Positions 1 through 10,300 of a DNA stretch of 64,000 bases are shown in pieces; position 1 is the first letter of the stretch, and every line of letters begins with the position of its first letter. The notes beneath the pieces are model-generated. The model worked only from the letters and a program-made list of their open reading frames with translations, was not told the origin of the DNA and searched no databases. This DNA comes from Blattamonas nauphoetae. Lineage: Eukaryota; Preaxostyla; Oxymonadida. The position numbers and the translations under genes are program-made. Where the stretch lies: positions 113,609-177,608 of the forward strand of contig JARBJD010000145.1 of assembly GCA_033064195.1 (NCBI GenBank). The letters are read 5' to 3'.

Positions 1-497
1 CCCATCTTTCCCAATCAGAACATTCGGTCCCTTCAGATCTCCATAGATCTCTCCACGCGAATGCAGAAACCCAATCCCGTCCAGAACATCTCGCGTCACC
101 CGATACACTCGCTGAAACACAAAAACACAAACAATCACACAACGCAGCACAAACATCATCAATCCACCAAATTAACCTACAATTACATAAAGAATGAAAA
201 AAATGAATGAAGATGAGGGAAAGAGAATCACACACCACAACATCCATCTGCACCCCAAGTTTCTGGTTTTCACAAAGTTCGTCGTGAAGCGAGTGAGAAC
301 ACAGTTCCAGAACAACATAATGCACATTGTCCCCTTCAATCGCCTCCACAAACCCAACCACATTCCGATGCTGGTGCTTCGAAAGTTTCGCGATTTCGTG
401 CTCATTCTTCTCGAAATCTGATTCTGACGAGAATGTAAGAACCTTCATCGCAAAATGTTCATCCGATGGTGTTTTCGACACTTCGTGCACTGATCCA
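1..497 (-). pseudogene. Protein kinase gene, exons 2 and 3, interrupted by DIRS element
   Basis: Minus-strand kinase catalytic domain running off the window at position 1. Exon 2 (497-254) begins with the second half of the glycine-rich loop (GSVHEV), then FAMKVL with the ATP-binding lysine, a KNEHEIAKL alpha-C helix with Glu, and a hinge VVLELCSHSL. A GT-AG intron at 112-253 (phase 0) leads to exon 3 (111-1) with FLHSRG and the catalytic loop GDLKGPNVL. The usual HRD is YGD here, but catalytic Asp, Lys and Asn are kept. The first half of the glycine loop lies 4.77 kb away at 5264-5304, beyond the DIRS insertion. Exon lengths 41+244 nt make exactly 95 codons once the element is removed, so the gene was intact before insertion. 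Subfamily not assigned; NEK/STE-like wording in the catalytic loop is only suggestive. Confidence 0.85.
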
Positions 498-535
498 GCA
501 CCGCCCTTCTAGTAGGTGCTGTTCAAACCTCGGTC

Positions 536-576
536 CCTCTGATAATGAGAAGTGGTCGTGAGTAATGGGTTGGTCA
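536..576. repeat. DIRS left inverted terminal repeat (core)
   Basis: Positions 536-576 are the exact reverse complement of 5205-5245 (41 bp). The outer parts (498-535 and 5246-5263) are only partly similar to each other, as is usual for DIRS elements, whose ends are instead copied in the internal complementary region. Confidence 0.92.
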
Positions 577-590
577 CGAAGATCAAAATA

Positions 591-1781
591 ATGACGACAC
601 ATTCAGAAACTTCAGCTGCAGCAGACACTGCCCCTTCCGACCAAATACCACCTGATGTCATCAGACAGATTATTAGTGGTATTAGAACCGCAGACCCAGC
701 GTTTTTCGACGCGCTATCGTTAAAGCAATCTCACACGGCTCAGGCCACAACGCCGGAAGTACCACCTTCCCAGCGTCGCGGGACAACTATACCTCCCACG
801 CGAGCACCTTCTCCGATTAGAAAACGCAAGCGTTCACGTCCAACGGACCCGGTCGACGATGACAGTTCCGACAGCTCGGAATCATCCAACACATCTTCTG
901 GCGGTTCCATTCCGTCCAGTCATTACTCTCGTCAGAATGAGCGAGAAAGATCTCTTTATTCGGCCGGACATAGGTCGGAAGGGAAGCAGCACAAAAAGCA
1001 CAGATCAAAGGAGGGGCGACGCAAATCTCGTTCTCTTGGAAGAAAAAACCGTTCATCAAAGATGAAACGGAATCTATTACCACCACATCTGGATCTACAA
1101 GACCCCTACATCGCTCTGTATCAGGACTCAGATTTCAGTCCCATCCATCGAAAGGATCCAGCGACGAGTTTGAAAAAGAAGCTGAAAAAGAGGCATACGA
1201 AGTTCACCACGGACTGGGTTAAGAATGTTCTGCCTCCGCAATTGATTGACGAATTAACCCGGGCATCATACAACTCTCGAAGAGATTTGGAAATACAGAC
1301 TCAGTTTTCGGACGATCCTCCAAAACTTAACAGTCCACTAGGAGTTCAGCAGCAGATGCTCAGGATGGCAACACAACACAGCCTTGTTGCAGCAGCTTTA
1401 ATTGGCGAAGTTCACACCCAAATTTCAACGTCTGATCCTACCTCCCCCATCCTCTCAAAGATCCTAGACGCGATCCTCATTTCATCGGATGCCGCCTCAC
1501 GAACATATCACGCACTATATGTCGACGAGAAGAACTTCATGGACATGATGGACCAGATGAACATTCGACGCCCTCTCTCGAATGATGTGAGTTTACTTCC
1601 ACGTTCCACTTCCTCTTATCAACCAACTCAGACAGGTTTCGATCAGACCACTCAAATGATTGGCCCAGCGCCGATGACACATATGCAGTCTGGCGCTGCT
1701 TTCTCACCGAGAGGGGGGCAGGGCCGTACCCCCGTCAAACAATTCGGTCCTCACCGACACTACAACAGGAAAGGCCAGTAG
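591..1781 (+). CDS. DIRS ORF1, gag-like protein
   Basis: 396-codon ORF from ATG 591; an in-frame non-canonical extension back to 552 lies in the terminal repeat, so 591 is preferred. No recognisable domain. The N-terminal third is Ser/Thr/Pro-rich with a basic, serine-arginine stretch (around residues 75-165: RKRKRSRP, KKHRSKEGRRKSRS), suggesting nucleic-acid binding. The C-terminus is Gly/Gln/Pro-rich and basic (GGQGRTPVKQFGPHRHYNRKG). Position upstream of the polymerase ORF, with overlap in another frame, fits a DIRS gag. Function inferred from position and composition only. Confidence 0.7.
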   Translation: MTTHSETSAAADTAPSDQIPPDVIRQIISGIRTADPAFFDALSLKQSHTAQATTPEVPPSQRRGTTIPPTRAPSPIRKRKRSRPTDPVDDDSSDSSESSNTSSGGSIPSSHYSRQNERERSLYSAGHRSEGKQHKKHRSKEGRRKSRSLGRKNRSSKMKRNLLPPHLDLQDPYIALYQDSDFSPIHRKDPATSLKKKLKKRHTKFTTDWVKNVLPPQLIDELTRASYNSRRDLEIQTQFSDDPPKLNSPLGVQQQMLRMATQHSLVAAALIGEVHTQISTSDPTSPILSKILDAILISSDAASRTYHALYVDEKNFMDMMDQMNIRRPLSNDVSLLPRSTSSYQPTQTGFDQTTQMIGPAPMTHMQSGAAFSPRGGQGRTPVKQFGPHRHYNRKGQ

Positions 1782-1930
1782 AGTCGGAATTAAAGCAGGA
1801 GGATGTCAAGATAACAGGGAGACTCCTGGACAGAATCTCACTGTGGGCAGATATTGGTGGGAAGGATATTATTCAAGCGGGAGCTCTTTGGGAGTGGAAG
1901 GAGGCCGACTCACCGGACAGACTGCGCCTA

Positions 1931-3712
1931 TTGGGAAGAGCACCACCGTTCAGAGGGAAAACGGAGGAGATGGAAGCTTACAATCAACTTCTTCAAGAGG
2001 AACTTCGAATGGGTGCAGTGGAGGAAATACAGCCGGAGACAGCGGAACTGATTCTCCCCACATTCCTCGTCGCAAAGAAGGGAGGGAAATACAGAAAGGT
2101 GATAGATGCATCTCACCTAAACAGAGAGATCAAAACGACTCACTTCAAAATGGAAAACATTCAAACCGCCTTTCCTCTAATCAACACTCACTCCTGGCTA
2201 ACAACCATCGACATACAGTCTGCGTATCTGCACATCCATCTCTCGCCACCATTACGCAAGTTCCTCTGCTTTCAATTTCAACACAAGACGTACCAGTTCA
2301 AAGCACTGCCTTTCGGATTGGCAACCGCACCCCGAACGTTCTCGAAGACGATGAAGATCGCTGTGAAGGCATTGAGGGAGGAGTTGAAGATCTCAATAGT
2401 CTTTTATCTGGACGACTTACTCCTGATAGCGGACTCAGAGGACGAGGCGAGAAGCAAGACAGTTCAGGCGGTTCAGAGACTCCGCCAGCTGGGTTTCGTG
2501 ATAGCGGAGGACAAATGTCTCCTCCGTCCCAGCCAGGAGGCGGAGTTCCTCGGCTGGTTACTCAACTCGAAGGACCAGACTGTCAAAGTGACGGATTGCA
2601 GACGAAAGAAGCTCCTGTCGTTACTCAAATCCCAGACTCTCTCCCTGCCAACAGAGGGCAATGATCTCATTGAAACACCTCTCCAGCTTAATCGGCTCAC
2701 TCAGTTTTCTGCGTATTTCAATTCCAGAAGCAAGTCTATATCTCCGAAGGCATCAAACGCTCCTGTCATCAACCGTCCACAAGTTTGGATGGAACGGCAA
2801 GGTTCGCCTCACTCCCCAACTCCTGGGGGGAATTACAGTTTTGGAAGAAGCGCCTGACAAACAACTCTCCGTTCTCCTTCCAACCGACAGTGAGCCAAGC
2901 CTCAATCACCACGGACGCCAGTCCGACAGGCTGGGGAGCGACACTCCAGTTAACTGGTTCGACTGTTTATTTCCACGGGTTCTGGAACATACAGGAGCGC
3001 TCGCACACGAGCAATTGGAAAGAGACTGCAGCGGTGGGTCGGAGCGTTCGAGCAGCTGCGAAGCATTTGAGACGAGCTCGAGTCTCCTCACTCTCGATTC
3101 TATCGGACAATACAGCCGCTGTCTACAACCTGCGGAGACAACGCGCAGGTCTTCCTCTCCTCGAAATAACCAGGAGTGTCTTCAAGACGTTCAAACGGCT
3201 CGGCCTTCACCTCCAGTCGATCAACCACATCCCGGGCAAAGCCAACTCAGTCTCGGATGCGCTCTCTCGACTCCCCCCGCACAGCGAATATCATCTCCTG
3301 CCACAAGCTCTTCAACTGGTCAAGGACAAATGGAACTTCGATCCTGGGATGGATCTTTTCGCGAGCGTCAAGAACAAACAATGCGCAATGTATTTCTCTC
3401 TCTCAGGGGCGAAAGAAGAAGCTGGAGGAGGGGTAATGGACCAAGATTGGTCCGAGATGACAATGAATCTCCTGATCCACCCCCCCAATTTTGATGATCT
3501 CGAAAGTAGTGAGGAAGCTCATGATACAGAGACCGAAGAGAGCTCTCCTAATTACTCCGGCGTGGAGAGCCCAACCGTGGTCCACTCTTCTGTCACAACT
3601 CGATTGCAAGCAGATGTTGTTGGGAGAGTACAGTCAACTGACAGCCCTCGACAATCCTCTCGAGGACTTGAAGCTACCACCAGGCTCGATTCTGGCGTCT
3701 CTCATAGAATGA
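1931..3712 (+). pseudogene. DIRS RT / RNase H / post-RNase H ORF with three frameshifts
   Basis: Reverse transcriptase with fingers (FLVAKKGGKYRKVID), palm (LTTIDIQSAYLHI; FGLATAPRTF) and active site FYLDDLLLI. RNase H follows, with acidic residues in ITTDASPTGWG, NWKET, ILSDNTAAVY and the terminal GKANSVSDALSR. A DIRS-type post-RNase H region has DLFASVKNKQC and LLITPAWRAQPW. Frame changes occur near 2658 (GGG run), 2827 (six G) and 3480-3486 (seven C). In each case, reading one base fewer restores conserved sequence. The last part (3487-3712) ends in TGA 3710-3712, overlapping the ATG of the recombinase ORF. Coding-looking sequence in the RT frame extends upstream of 1931 and overlaps the end of ORF1, so expression by frameshift or re-initiation is likely. 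The pattern suggests recent decay or long-read homopolymer error. Confidence 0.85.
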
Positions 3713-4788
3713 CACTCTCCCCACCCCGAACCTTCTTCCGCTCTCTGTGTGCCCTTCGCAACTACGGCGAGAAACTGATACGGCTGGAGGAGACAAGATA
3801 TAAGTCGGAGGCGAAGTGGAGGCGCGCATGGAAACTATTCGAAGAGTATTGTTTGGATAATCACCTCTCCCCAGAAGATCTCGTCAAGAAGGGCGGGGAG
3901 ATCCAGAAGATACTGGCAGAGTTCGCCATCCACCTCCAGGACAAATTCAATGAGTCTCCCTCTATTCCTCGCCAAATACTCGCGCACGTCAAGTCAAGTC
4001 TTCAGCTTTTCCACACCGAACTTGCCTTAGACAAGACAGCCCTTCTCTCTATTCAGAAGCTGATAGCAAAGCAGAATCCACAGAAGACGACGCCAATGTA
4101 TACGAGCATGTGGAACGTCAATATGATACTGAGGTGGGCACAAACGACCTTCGAGGAAGCCAAGTCCAATCCAGACCTCCAACAGACAAGGGCAATTGTT
4201 CTCATCCTGACTTATTCCTGCTGTCGCCGCGAGGAACTGGTGCATCTCAAGTGGAAGAGAATCGAATGGCCTCGTCCCTCAATGGACGAGGGGGTCAATC
4301 GCGTGGTGATCTCGGTCATTCAGAAGCAACGCCAGGACGTGTTTCATCAGAAGTTCATTGAGGACGAAGGCGCTCCGGACTATTCTCCCTATGTCGCTCT
4401 CCAGGCCCACCTCCACAATGTCCAGGCCGTCACTGACCAACTTTCGTCTCTTCCGCATGCGGACCTCTCACACACATGGGTCGACTTCTCCACCGGCAAG
4501 CCACTCAACCAACAGCGGATCACAGACAGGATCAAGAGGGTCTTCAGGGAGGCAGGCATACCTGAGACGTTCGGGCCCTACTCCATTAAACACGCTGCCA
4601 TTTCATACCTCCGCCTCGTGAGACGAGTCAACCTCCGGACTCTCAACGCACACGTCGGATGGAGTCCCGGCTCAACAGTCGCCGATGAATACTATGCCCG
4701 TCCCATCCTATTCGGCGTCGGCTACCCTGTCCTTTCATCGTCTTGGTGGCAGCCCTTAAACGGGAGTCACGGTCTCTCAGACGACTAA
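3709..4788 (+). CDS. DIRS tyrosine recombinase
   Basis: 359-residue ORF starting at ATG 3709, which overlaps the TGA of the RT/RNase H ORF (ATGA). An N-terminal SAM-like helical domain (KWRRAWKLFEEYCLDNHLSP) precedes a catalytic domain. The first arginine is in YSCCRREELVHLKWK. The box II region is SIKHAAISYLRL, with the His present but Ile where the HxxR arginine is usual. HVGWSPGSTVADEYYA supplies the His/Trp and nucleophile Tyr. The missing second arginine may be a substitution in this copy or a shifted alignment. This enzyme would integrate the circular cDNA without target duplication, which agrees with the insertion site seen here. Confidence 0.85.
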   Translation: MTLSPPRTFFRSLCALRNYGEKLIRLEETRYKSEAKWRRAWKLFEEYCLDNHLSPEDLVKKGGEIQKILAEFAIHLQDKFNESPSIPRQILAHVKSSLQLFHTELALDKTALLSIQKLIAKQNPQKTTPMYTSMWNVNMILRWAQTTFEEAKSNPDLQQTRAIVLILTYSCCRREELVHLKWKRIEWPRPSMDEGVNRVVISVIQKQRQDVFHQKFIEDEGAPDYSPYVALQAHLHNVQAVTDQLSSLPHADLSHTWVDFSTGKPLNQQRITDRIKRVFREAGIPETFGPYSIKHAAISYLRLVRRVNLRTLNAHVGWSPGSTVADEYYARPILFGVGYPVLSSSWWQPLNGSHGLSDD

Positions 4789-4870
4789 GCATCTGATGGT
4801 CAGGCTCTAATTATGGATGTTCTTCATTTCATTCATTCACCATCTTCCTTTCTTTCTGTTCCTTTCAAGG

Positions 4871-4945
4871 CTCATTATCAGAGGGACCGAGGTTTGAACA
4901 GCACCTACTAGAAGGGCGGTGCTTGTAACAAACCGAGGTACCTCT
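4871..4945. repeat. DIRS internal complementary region (ICR)
   Basis: 4871-4922 is the exact reverse complement of the element's left end (498-549), and 4923-4945 is the exact reverse complement of its right end (5241-5263). The ICR therefore contains the left-right junction expected in a circular intermediate, with the join between 4922 and 4923. This is a DIRS hallmark and fixes both ends of the element. Confidence 0.92.
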
Positions 4946-5204
4946 TGATTGCCTGCTACCACAAGCCGCGAGGGGCAGGGGACTAGTTTCTACTTCCTTT
5001 TGGAACACTCTTTTACAAGACTTGCAACAGTTTTTTGTTCTCCGTTGGAGATTTTCTGTTACAAGCACTAAAACAATTTTTGTTACCTCTTTCGTCGCAA
5101 GCGACAGTCCCTTTCATCATTGGTTCGCCCTGATGATTGGAAAGAGTAAGGATACCAAGCGTTTCTAATTATTGAAATGTTTCGTCATTATGTTGGCTCT
5201 CTAT

Positions 5205-5245
5205 TGACCAACCCATTACTCACGACCACTTCTCATTATCAGAGG
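5205..5245. repeat. DIRS right inverted terminal repeat (core)
   Basis: Exact inverted copy of 536-576; begins TGACCAACCC and ends TATCAGAGG. The terminal extension 5246-5263 ends in GTTACAA. Confidence 0.92.
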
Positions 5246-5263
5246 TACCTCGGTTTGTTACAA

Positions 5264-5304
5264 AATCTTCCTTGGCCCAGTGTTCGGATGAACTTGTCTA
5301 ACAT
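5264..5304 (-). pseudogene. Protein kinase gene, exon 1 (start codon and first half of glycine loop)
   Basis: Minus-strand ATG at 5304-5302 followed by LDKFIRTLGQGRF, the start of a kinase domain up to the glycine-rich loop. The coding sequence stops being kinase-like exactly at the DIRS right end (5263). It resumes at 497 with GSVHEV, giving the consensus loop LGQGRFGSV across the empty site. Exon 1 therefore belongs to the kinase at 1-497. The AT-rich sequence upstream (5305-5400) may hold its promoter. Confidence 0.87.
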
Positions 5305-5686
5305 GGATGAAAAAAGGTGAAGAAAACGAAAACAAAACGCATGGTTCTCAACATAAAAGAACAGAATAGTGAAATGAACAGAAAATGAGAATAATCAATC
5401 ACACATGGTTCGGGGACCTTAACCTCAAATCGTTTTTTGGCTTTTGGCTTGGGTATAATGGTTGACATTTTCGACTCATGGTCAGATCAATTTCAATTCG
5501 TCTCACATCACTCCAACTATCCTGTTGCATGATAATTTGATTTATTATACCATTGTGAAGCATTTTTGGACATGAGTTCTTTGCTACCTGAGCCTCCTCG
5601 ACCTCCATTCTCGTTTTCTTTTGGTTCAATCGTCTTTAAAGACTAAGAATTCGAACTTGATGACGTGGATCTGTTCATAGTGACTC

Positions 5687-6070
5687 TTACAAACCTATTG
5701 ACATCGAGATTTCGAGAAAGAATTGTTCAAATAGTTCGTTTTCAGATTCTTCTTCGAATGCTGTCCCTTCTTCAGCGGTTTTGTCTTCGCCTGTCACTTC
5801 ATTTACCCCTTCAACTTGTTCTTCGCGACAAAATGTGATAGTGAAGTCCATTCTGCTTTTGGGAGTGAAGAAAAGGGCGATAAAGAGAAGTGACACTTCA
5901 GTGTTGAGAACAGATCTCATTTGGACGAGGGATTGTGCAATGGAGAGCTTAATCATCTGTAAAGGGATTCAATGCATCAGTAATCCATAATGATGAGATT
6001 TCGGGTGTTGATTTCAACTTCGAAAAGTGTCATCTGATCAGCCTCTTGTCGGTTTTCTGTTCCTCCATTC
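5687..6070 (-). CDS. Possible small gene of unknown function
   Basis: Minus-strand open stretches between the kinase and a SPRY gene. The best is 5687-5956: a hydrophobic-to-mixed N-terminal half, then an acidic segment rich in Glu (GEDKTAEEGTAFEEESENE) and FEQFFLEISM. It is preceded by a possible 3' splice site (CCTTTACAG). A short ATG-initiated open stretch upstream (about 6065-5990) could be a first exon. No domain is recognised and exon joins are not secure. 5305-5686 shows no convincing gene, though a short open piece rich in Asn/Gly/Glu at 5560-5640 may be a further exon. Confidence 0.25.
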
Positions 6071-6491
6071 CCTGTCATCGACTTTCCTCTTTTCGTGGTT
6101 TTCAGAAAAGACAGCCGAGTGGAGTGTCTGGCATCTGTGGACGCTCTGTTTCTGTTCGTGTGTCAGCTAACTGTTGAACGTCAGTAACCAGTTGCGCAAC
6201 ATGTTGTTCGATCCCTGATGATTAATGAAGTTCTGAAGATGATGGGGCAGTTGTTGAAAACCTGTTTGTTTCGGTGTCAAAGAGAAGATGATGACGAAGA
6301 AAATGTCGAACCGAAAGCTTCCGATCATTCCACAATTCTCCTTTTTTGCCTTCAGTTTCGTCATAATTGAGGGACTCGTTGAATGACCAGCGAAATGAGG
6401 GCCACTCTGCCGATAGCTTTCAAACAGATCGGGGCACGGCAATGTTGACAAATCGGAGTCATCATTCAAGGGAGATCTTGGTGATTCAAGA

Positions 6492-7253
6492 TTACCATTT
6501 CACTTCGTTCATTCCTTCTGAGAGTGGAGTTGGTCGGGAGAGGCGAGAAATGTTGTCAATTCGGAACGATAGTCCTTCGCCATAAACAGAAAACTGAAAT
6601 AGAGAACAATGAGAGAAGAGAGAATCAGACTCCAATTCGCACTGATGAAGGGATTCCTGACATGTAACATTCCCCAGCCTCGCCATTCACAAAGAATTTT
6701 ACTGTTCGAGGGATTGAGTCAAGATCAACTTCCATTCGAACACAATCGCCTTCATGCAGAGAGGGGTGGCAATCATGATATGAACGGATTGATGGAGTGT
6801 TGTAGTTGAGATAACCATATTGGTCGAGACTAACAGAGTCTGAGAAGATGAAGAGCGAGAAACAGAGACCATGGACTTGACATCCAAGAGCTTCACCAAT
6901 TTCAGGAATTCGAGATGTTGAATCCATCAGACCAAAACGAATGTAACCATCTGATCAAACAATGAGGAGGAATCAAGCACACCTGAGATCGAGAGAATCG
7001 TGATTGTTACTTGGACAACTCCAGATGTGAATGGATCGGAAAGAAGGAGAGAGCTCCAAGCAGCACCACCATAATAATTCGTACCAAACTCTGTTCGGGT
7101 GATAGTTGTGCGATCGATGGTGAAATGCGAGTGATCTGTTAAATCGAACGATGGAAATGTTTGGAGTGGATCTGGGGCATGGTGAATCCGTGAAAACGAA
7201 TAAAATTGATTTGATGGCATGCAATCTATTTTCACTGATAAAACCATCACCAC
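6492..7253 (-). CDS. SPRY (B30.2-like) domain protein, copy A
   Basis: Three exons on the minus strand: 7253-6983, 6950-6631 and 6593-6492. They are separated by introns of 32 nt (6951-6982) and 37 nt (6594-6630), both GT-AG. The protein has about 230 residues and is essentially a SPRY domain: SGVV at the end of exon 1, SDGYIRFGLMDS spanning the first junction, GDCVRMEVDLD, TVKFFVNGEAG, GIPSSVRIG, then SFRIDNISRLSRP. It ends NEVKW plus stop; all five paralogs here stop at the same point after Trp or Leu. SPRY domains mediate protein-protein binding; no partner can be inferred. It is divergently arranged with the beta-helix gene at 7325, with only about 70 bp between start codons, implying a shared compact promoter. 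6070-6490 downstream has open reading in places but nothing certain. Confidence 0.85.
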
Positions 7254-7324
7254 TTAGATGTAGATAGGTGATCTGACCAAGAATTCATTTTTGTAAGTAG
7301 GGCTTACCCAATCGTGAACTGAAG

Positions 7325-10300
7325 ATGAATGGGAAGCTCCTGATGATTGCATCCCTGATCTCCATTTCTATTACCGCAGCGCCTGAGTGCATTCATGATC
7401 TGCGTCTGTTCGTCGAAAGCACTTTGCAAAGCGAGAGTCGGACCTCGAATGGCCTCCCAAGAATCGCTTTAACAGGACTTCTCTATCAATCTCATGGCCT
7501 CAGTCTCAATTCACAGGAATTGTCACTGTTCGGATTGTCAGGGCACATGCCATGCATCTGTGAAGGGAGTCGAGCCGAAATCAGTCTGGTTTCGATGGAC
7601 AATACCACAGCAAGTTTCTCAAATTTGCTCTTCCACCCCGTGACAGTCCCTTCTCTTGTTGTCTCATCACAATCAACATGCACTCTATCATCGTGTGGCA
7701 TAATCCATTCCGAAGCCTCATCCGTTATCTTCTCTGATTCGACTGTCATCCTTGTCAAGTCCGATTTTGTGCTGGAAAATGATCTTCCGACGACTTCGCC
7801 CTTTGTTGCCTCTTTGGACACCTCGAAATCGTCGAACGTCCACTTCATCAGCAACAACCTCTCAAACATCGTGTCTGCATCGCCAGAGCCCGTCCTTGCG
7901 TCAAATTCAGTGCAGAACATCTCCATCTTGGAATCATCATTATCCAACATCTCATCGGTCGGACTCAGAAGCCTGTTTCACCCACAGTCTCTCGGAAATG
8001 TCAGCTTCGTGAACAGCCAATTCAAGGATTCGGACAACATCCTCTCAGGCGGCTTGTTTCGGAGGATGTCGGCCACCACATCTTTCTTCGGGCTAAACAC
8101 GACAATTACGAACTGTCACTCGAACAGCGACACAACAAGTCACAACCATTCGATGACGAGACAAGAGCTATCAGCCAGCCATTCCTTTCTCAACTGCACG
8201 TGGAAAAACATCGCATCACCAGTTACCCATGGGGGAGCTATATATGGTGTGAATGTGGGTGATTTGCGGATCGATCGATGCACGTTCGACACAATTTCTG
8301 CGACAGCAGCAGAATCCCGCGGTGGAGGGATATATTGGGTTGGGAACAATCAATATGCGTTTTTTATGAATGATACTCTCTTCACGGCATGTTCATGCAC
8401 ACTTCATGCTGCTTGTTTGAGTATCAACGATGCGAGCAAGCTCAACATGTTTCGATGCAACTTCACAGACTCTACTTCTGGCCGTAGCACAGCTGGAATG
8501 TATATCGGGAAAACTCCGGAAGGGTCAGCTGTGTCAAACCTCCGGTTTGAGAACTGTGCTGCTGAAAATACGATTGGAGGAGCGGGTGCGATCGACAACG
8601 CCCAAATCAACAATGACTTCCATTACTCGAATATGTTCTTTTCTGGTTGTTCAGCGTTCTATGCCGGTGCGGTTTATTACTCAACGACCTACGGAACCCC
8701 AGATATCACATGGTTCAGTTGCATCTTCTTCCAAAACGAGGCCTTTGGAACATTGGCGGATTCTCTCAACGGAACACAATGTTCGCGTGGAAATGATGTG
8801 TATTTTGGGAATGATGCTGAATATTGGAACGAAACACTGGAAAGGGCCTCGTCGTTTGTTAACTGCTTCTCAAACTCCGACCAGCCGAGGATTGCGATCG
8901 TTCATGGTCTTGAAAGTTCCACACAACTTCGAACAAAATTCACAAATGGTACCAGCCTCTCTGATCATCTTCCAAATCCAGCGGTCATTGTGAGCAAGCG
9001 ATCAGCAGGAAACTCGGACACCTGTGGAACATTTTATGACTCTCCGTGTGCTTCACTTGGGTATGCTGGTTCCCAGCGTCTTTCAGACTCGACAGGTCAA
9101 GTTCTGGTCGAGGCTGGCCTCTTCGAAGAAAATGTTGGGTTCGTGATCAACTCCAAAAGTGCTGCAATCACGTCGTATGGAAACGAAAACCCACTTTTTG
9201 ACTTGACCAAAGTTCAGATGACATTTATAGAAATCACGAATGGATTTGATCTCACTCTGAAATACCTTTCATTCGTTACAACCTCACAATCAGTTGTGAA
9301 ACACGTCGGAACCGGACAGTTGACTCTCCAGCTGTGCAGTCTGTTTGGCAGCGAAACTGCCGCTCCAGCGAACACGAATCTCATCAGCATTTCTGGAGGG
9401 TCGTTGGTTGTGTCGTCTCTCACGCTCTCCTCTCTCGTTCTGGGCAGTGGGAGGGTCGTCGATTGTGCTTCTGGTTCGTCGGTCAAACTCGATTCAGTTT
9501 TCTGTGTTGGGCTGGAAACGACAGCCGACGCTCCAATCTCCATCCGACAGACTGCCGAGCTCGCTCTCTCGAATCTTCACTTCGAGGATTGTGTCGGTGC
9601 ATCGTTCTCAGATTTGATGATCGACGACTCCACGCTGAATGCCGTCGCTTCAATCCCCGTGTGCACCTCAACCAGCGCCTCTCCTCGCACACCAACGAAA
9701 GACAACGCACAACTGACACAGTGGCCTGCTGTGATTGAGGTTGATGGGATCGATGGGGCAGATGTGGATTTTTGCTGGGAATCGTCTCAAAAGTGTCGGA
9801 CTGTGGAAAATGTGCTGGCTCGCCTGGGATCGAACTTCGAAGGCAAGATTTCTCTCAAAACTGGAACCACAGACAAGGGAAGGATGGGTCTTGCCTCAAA
9901 TCAACAACTGGAAGTGGAAGGAGAGTCGAGAACAGACTCACAATTTGAGATGGAGAGCAGTGAACAAGCCGTTGTTTCTGTTCCTCTTTCAGCGTCTCTG
10001 TCTCTCACCAAACTCACTCTCGTTCTTCCCCCGTCTCTTTCCACATCTCCAGCCATCAGCTCCCATGGAACACTCTCTTTCAACGAAATCACGTTTTCGC
10101 TCTCTCCTTCCCACTCGTCCTTCACCAAAAGCGTCATCAGTGCTGAATCTGGCTCTGTTCTGTTCTCGTCGTGTGTATTTCACGCATCCGCACAGACAAT
10201 CTCAACCTTCGCCACACTCGCCTGCCCCTCGCAATTCGTGGACGTCTCATTTTCGTCGCTGAAACTGTCTGCCTCGCTTGTCAAAACAACAGAATCCAGT

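Larger units (their letters stand above)
498..5263 (+). mobile_element. Complete DIRS-type tyrosine-recombinase retrotransposon
   Basis: A 4766-bp element with the DIRS plan: terminal inverted repeats, an internal complementary region near the right end, a gag-like ORF, a reverse transcriptase/RNase H ORF and a tyrosine recombinase ORF, all on the plus strand. Ends are fixed to the base because the internal complementary region repeats both termini and because removing 498-5263 restores the interrupted kinase gene in frame. There is no target-site duplication, as expected for integration by a tyrosine recombinase. The polymerase ORF has three one-base frame breaks in G or C runs, so this copy is defective unless those are sequencing errors. 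Confidence 0.93.

Noticed and set aside
1843..2664. Plus-strand 273-codon ORF overlapping the RT
   Set aside because: Out-of-frame shadow of the reverse transcriptase, which has YLDD and other motifs in the neighbouring frame.
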